Positions 27,583 to 35,123 of a stretch of DNA of 64,000 nucleotides are shown piece by piece (position 1 is the stretch's first letter; every line of letters starts with the position of its first letter). The position numbers were made by a program, and so were the translations under genes. The notes below the pieces were generated by a model. That model worked only from the letters and a program-made list of their open reading frames with translations, was not told the DNA's origin and searched no databases. This stretch comes from Mucilaginibacter ginsenosidivorax (GTDB lineage: Bacteria; Bacteroidota; Bacteroidia; Sphingobacteriales; Sphingobacteriaceae). The stretch is taken from assembly GCF_007971525.1 (NCBI RefSeq), contig NZ_CP042437.1, positions 5,146,001 through 5,210,000 of the forward strand, read 5' to 3'.

Positions 27583-28847
27583 AAATATATAAACAATTAA
27601 CGGCTGTTGTACTGCTAAGTATTGGAGCTTGCGGAAACGCGATAGCCCAAACATCCGATGCCGCGGCCCCTGTCGCGATAGCAAAAGATGCCTCAAATAA
27701 AGCCGGTAATTTGGCGCCAACGCCGCCTATGGGCTGGAATACCTGGAACACTTTCCAGACTAATATTGACGAACCATTGCTGAAAGGCATGGTTGATGCC
27801 TACGTATCATCGGGCATGCGCGATGCCGGTTATAAGTATTTTGTGCTGGATGATGGCTGGATGACCATGGAACGCGATAAAAACGGCGACCTGGTGGCCG
27901 ACCCTAAAAAGTTTCCGAACGGCATGAAAGCCTTTGCCGATTATGTGCACTCCAGGGGGCTTAAGTTTGGTATTTACAATTGTGCAGGCAGCAAAACCTG
28001 CGCCGGTTACCCCGGCAGCCGCGGGCATGAATACCAGGATGCCCGTTTATATGCATCGTACGGTGTTGATTTTTTAAAGTACGATTGGTGCAATACCGAT
28101 AGCCTGAATGCACGCGAAGCTTATATCACCATGAGCCAGGCGCTAAAAGCATCGGGCCGGGAAATTACGTTTAGCCTTTGCGAATGGGGCAACCACCAAC
28201 CATGGCTTTGGGCAGGCGGCGTGGGCGAACTTTATCGTACCACCGGTGATATTACCGCCAGTTTTGATACGGATAAACACCACGGCACCTGGACGGCACT
28301 TAGCGTGATGTCTATAGTAGATAAACAACCCGCCATTGCCAAATATAATGGTCCCAACCACTGGAATGACCCCGATATGCTGGAAGTAGGCAACGGTATG
28401 AGTTTTAACGAGGATAAAGCACATTTCTCGCTTTGGTGTATGCTGGCTGCCCCCTTAGCCGCCGGTAACGATCTGCGCAAAATGTCGCCCCAAACACAGT
28501 CAATCCTGACTAATAAAGCAGCCATCGCTATTGACCAGGATGCATTGGGTATTGCCGCATCGCGTATTTACCAGGCCGATAGTTTAGAGGTTTGGGCAAA
28601 GCCGCTGGCTAATAATGAGGTTGCTATTTGCTTTTTAAACAGATCGGCATCTACAAAGCAGGTAACTTATAACTGGAATGACCATGCTGTAAAGAACGAG
28701 GCCAATCATATCGATATAGATTTTACAAAAGCATCATACAAGTTGCACGATATCTGGGCGAATAAGGATATGGGAACTACTAAAAAGGAATTTAAGCAAA
28801 CCTTAGCAGGTCATAGCGTAATTGTGGTGAGGCTGGCGAAGTTGTAG
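27579..28847 (+). CDS. GH27 alpha-galactosidase (exported)
   Basis: A 422-residue enzyme with a signal peptide (about 1-24, ending AIAQ) and a GH27 barrel: PTPPMGWNTWNTF (48-60), VLDDGWM (89-95), KYDWCN with nucleophile D169, and RTTGDI with acid/base D224. A C-terminal beta-sandwich occupies about 330-422. It should remove alpha-1,6-galactose side chains from galactomanno-oligosaccharides in the periplasm, leaving mannobiose for the cytoplasmic enzymes encoded before it. Confidence 0.95.
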   Translation: MKIYKQLTAVVLLSIGACGNAIAQTSDAAAPVAIAKDASNKAGNLAPTPPMGWNTWNTFQTNIDEPLLKGMVDAYVSSGMRDAGYKYFVLDDGWMTMERDKNGDLVADPKKFPNGMKAFADYVHSRGLKFGIYNCAGSKTCAGYPGSRGHEYQDARLYASYGVDFLKYDWCNTDSLNAREAYITMSQALKASGREITFSLCEWGNHQPWLWAGGVGELYRTTGDITASFDTDKHHGTWTALSVMSIVDKQPAIAKYNGPNHWNDPDMLEVGNGMSFNEDKAHFSLWCMLAAPLAAGNDLRKMSPQTQSILTNKAAIAIDQDALGIAASRIYQADSLEVWAKPLANNEVAICFLNRSASTKQVTYNWNDHAVKNEANHIDIDFTKASYKLHDIWANKDMGTTKKEFKQTLAGHSVIVVRLAKL

Positions 28848-29089
28848 ATGGGCAGATTAACTTCGTCGAGGGTTTCGCCGTTTTAGATGATTGTTGGATC
28901 CGGGATTGCTATATTGTATATATGTAATACGTTATATTTTATCAGCCCGGTTAGCAGGTTGCGATTGGTTTTAGCCTGGCATTGACTAATTTTGTTGTAG
29001 CGGCGAATTAAGAAATAACGGATGATGGCTTGCTTCCGCTTAAACCTTAAAAGGATTCTTTAAAACAAAACAATGCTCTATATTTGGCT

Positions 29090-30010
29090 ATGCCTGATTA
29101 TAAACCGCCTGTCACCGGAAAATATATTGATCCTTTAGTTGATTTTGCCTTTAAGAAAATATTTGGCAACGAGCCTAATAAAGATTTGCTGATAGCTTTT
29201 TTAAATGAAGTGTTCAGGGGGCGCAAGCATATTGTCGACTTGGTTTATAACAAAAATGAGCACCCCGGGGATTTAAGGGATGAAGGGTCAGCCATATTCG
29301 ATTTGTTGTGTACAGGTGATAAAGGCGAGCGTTTTATAATAGAAATACAACGTGGCAGGCAAGGCTACTTTAAAGAAAGAGCGTTGTTTTATACCAGCCG
29401 GCTCATAAGCAACCAGGCACCCAAAGGAAAGCGCAGCGAATGGGCTTATAACCTTACGGAGGTGTACCTGGTTGCCTTGCTGGAAGATTTTACGCTGGCA
29501 GCAAGCCCTGCACATGAATACCTGCATGATATTTGCCTGTGTAACAGGCATACGGGTGAAATATTTTACGATAAATTAGGCTACACTTATATTGAATTGA
29601 TTAATTTTGTAAAGACGGAGGCCGAACTGGAAACCGACCTTGACAGATGGCTATATGTTTTAAAGCACCTTAGCCAAATGAATAAGATCCCGGCTTACCT
29701 GCGGAAACCCATATTTGAAAAATTATTCAGTATTGCAGAATATACTAATCTGACAAAGGAGGAAAAAGAGATGTACGATAGTAGCTTAAAATACAAGTGG
29801 GATAATAAAAACGTGTTGGATTATGCCGTGAAAGAAGGTATGGAAAAAGGCATAGCACAAGGTATAGAAAAAGGTATATCACAAGGCATAGAAAAAGGTA
29901 AACTTGAAGAAGCTATGGCCATTGCACGTGAACTTAAAAAAGAAGGCTTAGCCATTGAATTTATTGCAAAAATCACTAAACTTTCTATCGAAGAAATAGA
30001 AAAACTCTAA
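29090..30010 (+). CDS. Rpn-family PD-(D/E)XK nuclease/putative transposase
   Basis: About 306 residues. Starts with KYIDPLVDFAFKKIFGNE, the typical opening of the Rpn/PDDEXK-transposase family. The nuclease core has D71 in IFDLLC and E85-x-Q87 in RFIIEIQ. The ATG at 29090 is preferred to the TTG two codons upstream. The C-terminus carries an octad-like repeat (GIEKGISQ, about residues 250-275) that occurs in many members and is encoded by near-identical 24-nt units. E. coli Rpn proteins are DNA endonucleases that promote RecA-independent recombination and have been linked to phage defence; the role here is unknown. Confidence 0.92.
   Translation: MPDYKPPVTGKYIDPLVDFAFKKIFGNEPNKDLLIAFLNEVFRGRKHIVDLVYNKNEHPGDLRDEGSAIFDLLCTGDKGERFIIEIQRGRQGYFKERALFYTSRLISNQAPKGKRSEWAYNLTEVYLVALLEDFTLAASPAHEYLHDICLCNRHTGEIFYDKLGYTYIELINFVKTEAELETDLDRWLYVLKHLSQMNKIPAYLRKPIFEKLFSIAEYTNLTKEEKEMYDSSLKYKWDNKNVLDYAVKEGMEKGIAQGIEKGISQGIEKGKLEEAMAIARELKKEGLAIEFIAKITKLSIEEIEKL
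29837..29898 (+). repeat. In-frame 24-nt tandem repeat in the Rpn-type gene
   Basis: Two nearly identical 24-nt units plus a half unit (GGTATAGAAAAA / GGCATAGCACAA words) encode the Gly-Ile-Glu-Lys-Gly repeat. Unit-sized copy-number change would keep the frame. Confidence 0.7.
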
Positions 30011-30098
30011 CGTGCTATCTAAATAGTTGCTCAAATACAAGTGAGGTGTAAGGGAAATTAAGTGCCAATCTTGTAGAAACCATAAATCGTGTTAAGAT

Positions 30099-31397
30099 CT
30101 ACGATCTTTTCAAAACTACCGCCCCAAAAACACCCGCTAATAACGAAGCCAATAAAATTCCATATTTAGCCTGATCAACCATCTCAACATGGCTAAATGC
30201 CAGGCCTGATATAAAAAGCGACATGGTAAAACCAACACCGGCCAGTAAGGCTACGCCGGTTATTTGTTTCCAGGTGGAGTTTGCCGGGAGCTGGGCGCCA
30301 AACTTTACCATAAGCCAGGTGGCCGATAGTACGCCTATGAATTTGCCTGCTACCAGGCCAATCATCACACCCAGGCTTACCGGATTGAGTAACGACGAAA
30401 AGAAATCCGCCCCAATAATGATACCCGCGTTTGCCAGCGCGAACAGTGGCATCACCACAAAAGCTACCCAGGGGTGCAGCCCATACTCTACTTTTTGCAG
30501 TGGGGTTTCGGCATCGGTAGTCATTTTTTTTATTTTTTCAATGGTATGATGTTGCTCTGGAGTGGTAAGTGTGCTGTTATTGGGAATTTGCGCCTCAAAG
30601 GCCACCAAAAGTTTGCGCAGGCTTTCAGCATAGTTTTTTTCGTTAATGCGCGTACGGGCGGGGATGGTAAACGCCACCATTACACCTGCAATGGTAGCAT
30701 GCACACCCGAAAGCAAAAAGGCTACCCATACCGCAAAACCTATCACCAGGTAAAATATAATACTGCGGATACCCAGCTTATTGCCGATAAGCAGTATGGT
30801 TAACAGGCATACACCAATAGTTAAGGGTGCAAAATCGATATGCGAGCTGTAAAAAATGGCTATCACCAATACAGCGCCCAAATCATCGGCCACTGCCAAT
30901 GCAGATAAAAACACCTTAACCGATGATGGAATATGTTTGCCTGCAACAGATAACAATGCCAGCGCGAACGCTATATCCGTAGCCATAGGGATGCCCCAGC
31001 CATGTTCGGATGCTGAGCCTTTGTTGATGAAAAAGTATATCAGGGCGGGCACTACCATTCCGCCCAAAGCGGCTACCATGGGCAGGGAAGCTTTTTTTAT
31101 GGTCGATAACTCGCCGGCCATAAACTCGCGTTTCAACTCCAGGCCAATCACAAAAAAGAACACGGCCATTAGCCCATCATTAATCCACAAGTGCAGCGGG
31201 TGATTAAGTGCGTGATTGCCAAAACCCAATGATACTTTAATATCCCAAAGTTGATGGTACGAATGAGCAAACGGCGAGTTTACCCAGATTATAGCTACCA
31301 AAACACCTATAAAAAGCACAATACCGCTGGTATGCTCCTGGTGTATGAACTTACTTGCCGGCTCGGTAATTTTATCTATAGGTAGTTTTTTTCGCAT
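30099..31397 (-). CDS. nhaA: Na+/H+ antiporter NhaA
   Basis: A 432-residue inner-membrane antiporter with about 12 helices. It has the conserved GWGIPMATDIAFALA stretch (134-148) and the ion-binding aspartates D171-D172 in LAVADDLGAV, equivalent to D163/D164 of E. coli. It exports Na+ in exchange for protons under alkaline or saline stress. It stands alone, convergent with the Rpn gene. A hydrophilic insert near 265-305 lengthens it relative to the E. coli protein (388 residues). Confidence 0.96.
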   Translation of the reverse strand: MRKKLPIDKITEPASKFIHQEHTSGIVLFIGVLVAIIWVNSPFAHSYHQLWDIKVSLGFGNHALNHPLHLWINDGLMAVFFFVIGLELKREFMAGELSTIKKASLPMVAALGGMVVPALIYFFINKGSASEHGWGIPMATDIAFALALLSVAGKHIPSSVKVFLSALAVADDLGAVLVIAIFYSSHIDFAPLTIGVCLLTILLIGNKLGIRSIIFYLVIGFAVWVAFLLSGVHATIAGVMVAFTIPARTRINEKNYAESLRKLLVAFEAQIPNNSTLTTPEQHHTIEKIKKMTTDAETPLQKVEYGLHPWVAFVVMPLFALANAGIIIGADFFSSLLNPVSLGVMIGLVAGKFIGVLSATWLMVKFGAQLPANSTWKQITGVALLAGVGFTMSLFISGLAFSHVEMVDQAKYGILLASLLAGVFGAVVLKRS

Positions 31398-31410
31398 CGT
31401 TTTTTGTTAG

Positions 31411-31516
31411 AATCAAGAATTAAGAGTCAAGAATCAAGATAGCTGCATTTTCGTATTTTACAATTCGTATCGACGATCAAAAAATCTTAACTCTTGATTC
31501 TTAACTCTTGACTCTT
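31411..31516. repeat. Imperfect inverted repeat of AGTCAAGAATCAAG words
   Basis: The words at 31411-31440 (AATCAAGAATTAAGAGTCAA type) pair with 31483-31516 over about 25 bp with three mismatches. The repeat fills nearly the whole spacer between the M1 peptidase stop and nhaA, both on the minus strand, so it may act as an mRNA 3'-end hairpin for the peptidase gene. Confidence 0.6.
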
Positions 31517-31518
31517 CC

Positions 31519-33387
31519 TCACGGTTTCCAAACATTATTACTCTTATCCGAATCTACATCATAGGTAGTTCCTAAAGTAATTTGTGTTATAGGGCCTTTG
31601 GCTATAAAATTAAGTGTTGTTGTTTTATTGCCCTTTGCCCATGCGGCTATGCTGGTTCCCACTGCCTGTTTGCTGCCGTCTGTGTAAAATATAGTTAAGT
31701 GTACCGGCACCGCCTTATTCCCGATGCTGGTAATGGTAACCGTATATTTTTTTGCTACATGCGCTACTTTGCTAATGGCCAGGTCGGGGATGCCGTTATC
31801 AAAGAACCAGTTTTTCCAAAACCAGTTCATGTTAATGCCCGCGCCGGTGTTCATGCAATTAAAAAAATCATAAGGCATGGGGTGCTTGCCATGCCACAGG
31901 TTAATATAGTTGTGCAGCGCTTTGGTAAAAAGTGCATCGCCAAGCATTTCCTTTACGTACAGGTAGCCAAAGCCAGGTTTAGGGTAGTTATCGGTGAAGC
32001 CTGCAATGCCTGTAAGCGCCGGGGTAAGCGTCATGATAGGTACATCCTGCTCGCTGCCTGCCGAGTTTTCGACGGCTGTGATGCCATACAGATCGGTTAT
32101 TTTAGGGTCGATATCGGGGCTGATAAGCCATTCGCCAATGGTGGCCCAGCCTTCGTCCATAAAAGCATACTTGGTTTCGTTTATACCCATGTAAAAAGGG
32201 AACATGGTATGGAAAATTTCATGGTCGGTTAATTCTATCGCGTCTTCGCTATTTTCCAGCGGGTTGTCATTCACCATCATGGGGTACTCCATTTGGGCAA
32301 GGCCATCAAAAACGGTTTCGTGCGGGTAGGGGAAAGGCCATTTCGGGAATTTATAGCTCATGGATTCCACCGTTTTGCGGGCGTAATCTACCACCGCGAA
32401 GTAATCCTTATGTGCCGGGTTAAATACAGCATCTACACGTGTGCGCCTGTTTGTTTTCGGATCGACTACCAGGCTGCTGGCTTTCCATATATAGTGGTTA
32501 CTGGTAGCAAAGGCCAGGTCGGTAACACTGTCGGCTTCAAATTTCCAGGTGTTGGTAGCATTCTTTTTGGTGATATCGCCTGCGGCTATATCAGCTTCGG
32601 TAACAATATCTGTCACTTTATCGGCGGCTGCTGCGGCGGCTATCAGTTTTACATATTTGGGGTTGTAAACTTCATCTGCATTTTTCAGATTGCCGGTTGC
32701 CCATACCTGGTAATCGCCGGGAACGGTAATTTCGGCGTTAAAGTGGCAAAAATCGTTATAAAACTCCTGCGAACCAGTGTACGGAAATTCATTCCAACCG
32801 TCTATATCATCATAAACAGCCACCCGTGGAAAAAAGTAAGCAATAAAAAACGCTCCCGGATCAACCTGCCCGCCGCGGATATGCGATGTTTTGTTGAGCA
32901 TGAATGCATAAGCAATATCCAAATGTACTTTTTGTTTCGGGTTGATGGCTTTAACCCGTAACGACATATTGGTACCCCTGATGTTAAGTTTTGTGCTATC
33001 AACCGGCTGATTATCCAAACTGATCGATGTTATTTTAACACCATCACTTACATCATTTGCTGATATGGGAGCATCCCGCTGGGCTCCTTTTTGATACAGG
33101 TTGGGGTACAGTTTAAAGCCAAGTTTTTTAAGCGTATCAGGACTGTTGTTGATATATTCGATACCAACAGTGCCGCTAAGTTCCAGGCTTTTAGGGTCGA
33201 AGTTTACTTTTATGCTGTAGTTGGCTGTGTTTTGCCAGTAATTTTTGCCGGGTGCGCCGCTCCGGGTACGTGTGCCTTTAGTGTATGTTTTTTGCAGCGT
33301 AGTATTGATAGGTAAGGTTATTTGTGCCGATGCCATTGCGCTACCAAGAAGCAAAGCAACCGGAAGTAATTTTTTGAGGTTGATCAT
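31519..33387 (-). CDS. M1-family zinc metallopeptidase (exported)
   Basis: A 622-residue aminopeptidase-like protein with a signal peptide (about 1-21, MASAQ). The N-terminal beta domain spans about 55-305. The gluzincin core has HEIFH (389-393) and a third ligand E412, exactly 18 residues after the second histidine. The upstream substrate motif is GLAQMEYPM (362-370) in place of the canonical GAMEN loop. The C-terminal part (about 530-622) is beta-rich and not typical of long M1 proteins. It probably trims peptides in the periplasm. Confidence 0.93.
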   Translation of the reverse strand: MINLKKLLPVALLLGSAMASAQITLPINTTLQKTYTKGTRTRSGAPGKNYWQNTANYSIKVNFDPKSLELSGTVGIEYINNSPDTLKKLGFKLYPNLYQKGAQRDAPISANDVSDGVKITSISLDNQPVDSTKLNIRGTNMSLRVKAINPKQKVHLDIAYAFMLNKTSHIRGGQVDPGAFFIAYFFPRVAVYDDIDGWNEFPYTGSQEFYNDFCHFNAEITVPGDYQVWATGNLKNADEVYNPKYVKLIAAAAAADKVTDIVTEADIAAGDITKKNATNTWKFEADSVTDLAFATSNHYIWKASSLVVDPKTNRRTRVDAVFNPAHKDYFAVVDYARKTVESMSYKFPKWPFPYPHETVFDGLAQMEYPMMVNDNPLENSEDAIELTDHEIFHTMFPFYMGINETKYAFMDEGWATIGEWLISPDIDPKITDLYGITAVENSAGSEQDVPIMTLTPALTGIAGFTDNYPKPGFGYLYVKEMLGDALFTKALHNYINLWHGKHPMPYDFFNCMNTGAGINMNWFWKNWFFDNGIPDLAISKVAHVAKKYTVTITSIGNKAVPVHLTIFYTDGSKQAVGTSIAAWAKGNKTTTLNFIAKGPITQITLGTTYDVDSDKSNNVWKP

Positions 33388-33527
33388 GAAGGTAGTTTAT
33401 ATCTATATTTGACGTAAATATAATAAACAGGAATATAAACCGGTTGGCGCAGCAGCTTTAAGGTATAAATATCAGATAACTTAAAACCATTTGCACCCGT
33501 TTAAGTAGTACCAATTATAATAAACAC

Positions 33528-33764
33528 ATGACCGCAGAAAAAATGATTATCATAACAGGGAAGCAATACCTGGCGCTAAAACAAAGTTTGGAAAGCGGCG
33601 AAGGCCTTACCTATAATATAGGCACCGATAAGCACCCCGAAATTGTAAAAATTACCAACATGTACATGGATACTGATCCTGATTTTACGCGTAACTCGGG
33701 CCAGTTTGCCAAAATGAACGAAAGCCTGAATGTACAGGTGAAAATGGAGTACCTGGCGGAGTAG
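33528..33764 (+). CDS. Small hypothetical protein
   Basis: A 78-residue soluble protein with no recognised family. Composition is mixed and ordinary (KQYLALKQSLESGEGLTYNI, then FAKMNESLNVQVKMEYL). An alternative ATG lies five codons in. It stands alone, divergent from the M1 peptidase and followed by a dispersed repeat. The 140-nt divergent spacer before it shows nothing distinctive. Confidence 0.6.
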   Translation: MTAEKMIIITGKQYLALKQSLESGEGLTYNIGTDKHPEIVKITNMYMDTDPDFTRNSGQFAKMNESLNVQVKMEYLAE

Positions 33765-33855
33765 GTTGTTGGGCGAATTGCGGCAAGAGGTTAAACTTGT
33801 TTCAAAAACTTACAATTCCAATTTCACTGTCATCCTTCGTACCTACCCATGCCCA

Positions 33856-34012
33856 GTTAAAAAACGGAAGTCATCCCGAACTTGTTTCGGGATCCCACAG
33901 GAGAGGTGCCCCACATGAAGTACACTCAGCATGTGGGGTGCCGAAACAAGTTCGGCATGACATTGGGTTAAGTCGTTGTCATTTCCCCCTTCAGAATTTC
34001 GCGAAATTTTAC
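33856..34012. repeat. 157-bp dispersed palindromic repeat, copy 2
   Basis: Second copy of the element at 18619-18775, same length and orientation, with scattered substitutions and balancing small indels near the ends. Its outer arms (GTCATCCCGAACTTGTTTCG and complement at 33942-33962) and inner CCACATG/CATGTGG stem are kept. It lies between two convergent genes (33764 and 34164). The CCTTCGT word upstream is also shared (33834, 18601). The remaining spacer 34013-34163 holds an AATAGTTCAATAGTTCAAT low-complexity run and no gene. Confidence 0.9.
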
Positions 34013-34163
34013 CACTAAGGATGAAAGTCTTTTATTTTTGAATGCCATCTCTCCTCCACAGTATCCGGATTTTACCACTCAGCATGACTACGAATAGGTT
34101 CTTCCTTAAGGTACAATTCACTAAATCAATAGTTCAATAGTTCAATAATTCAATAATTAAAAC

Positions 34164-34925
34164 TTACCATCCGCCTTTAAAGCCCTCTGTAAGCGCGTGT
34201 TTATAACCTTCTAAATCAAACGAATATAGGTAGGGTGCTTTATGGGCACCTCCCTTACGGGGCTGTTCGGCACGGTTAAGGATACCAAAGCCCAAAATCC
34301 GGCGCTGAAAGTTGCGGCGGTCCAGCTTTTTATCAAGGATGGTTTCGTATAGTTTTTGCAGCTCGGGCATGGTAAACTCCTTTGGCATCAGGTTATAACC
34401 AATAGGCTGATAGTTTAATTGCAAACGCAGGGTATCTAAAGCGGTTTTAAATATCAGTTCGTGGTCAAGTTCAAGTTTGGGCATATCATCCATATCCCGC
34501 CAGCCGCATAATTCCGAGAAGCGATCGGCCTGTGGTGTTACTTCAAAAAAATCGACAAGCGCGTAATAACCTATTGTTAAAAAACGACCCGAGAACCAGT
34601 TTTTTTCAGGGGGCAACATCCCATCGTACATATCATTATGAACTTTTGACCTGTCGGGATCGCCAAAAACGTGAAATTGTTGCAGAAATATCTGGTCGAG
34701 ACCGGTACGTTCTTTTAATATCCGGTTGGCAGCCATTTCAATAGGTTCGCGCTTAAGCACAAAGCCGCCCGGTAGGTACCATTTTTCTTCGCCAATATTT
34801 TTTAGCAACAGTACTTTCATCTGGCCTTCGTGAAAGCCAAAAACAACACAATCAATAGAAATATGCTCAAGGTAGTTTTTACGGGCCTCGTCGCTATACT
34901 CAATAAGTTCTTCTCTGGTCAACAT
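34164..34925 (-). CDS. Nudix-domain transcriptional regulator (NrtR/AraR-like)
   Basis: A 253-residue protein with a Nudix fold at about 22-150 and a C-terminal winged-helix domain at about 170-245 (MPKEFTMPELQKLYETILDK, NFQRRILGFGIL). The Nudix box at 54-76 is degenerate: the REUxEExGU part reads RILKERTGL, so two catalytic glutamates are replaced and hydrolysis is unlikely. This fits the NrtR/AraR class, in which the Nudix domain senses a sugar or nucleotide ligand and the winged helix binds DNA. It is divergent from a GH3 beta-glucosidase gene, with a palindrome between them. Confidence 0.9.
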   Translation of the reverse strand: MLTREELIEYSDEARKNYLEHISIDCVVFGFHEGQMKVLLLKNIGEEKWYLPGGFVLKREPIEMAANRILKERTGLDQIFLQQFHVFGDPDRSKVHNDMYDGMLPPEKNWFSGRFLTIGYYALVDFFEVTPQADRFSELCGWRDMDDMPKLELDHELIFKTALDTLRLQLNYQPIGYNLMPKEFTMPELQKLYETILDKKLDRRNFQRRILGFGILNRAEQPRKGGAHKAPYLYSFDLEGYKHALTEGFKGGW

Positions 34926-34974
34926 TTTTGCTATTCTACAAAAATACTTTGATTATTTAATTATAATAATTACA

Positions 34975-34995
34975 ATTGTGTACTTTATACACAAT
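34975..34995. promoter_or_regulatory. Candidate operator palindrome of the Nudix regulator
   Basis: ATTGTGTA-CTTTA-TACACAAT is a perfect 8-bp dyad with a 5-nt centre, 50 nt upstream of the regulator start and 129 nt upstream of bglX. A TAnnTTTG box on the minus strand (CAAAAATA, 34939-34946) lies between it and the regulator. Its size and AT-rich form fit NrtR-class operators; binding is inferred. Confidence 0.5.
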
Positions 34996-35123
34996 CAATT
35001 TGTTGTTGTGTTATAGCCAATTATAAGCGATGATTTTTAATTAATTAGTTTGGTAAGGGCTTAATCGCGCTTTTACCTATCCAAATTTGGTTAATCAATC
35101 TGCCTACAACGTAAATTTAAAAA

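Noticed and set aside
29837..29898. Possible CRISPR-like short repeat
   Set aside because: Contiguous in-frame protein-coding repeat with no spacers; no CRISPR array or cas gene is present in the window.
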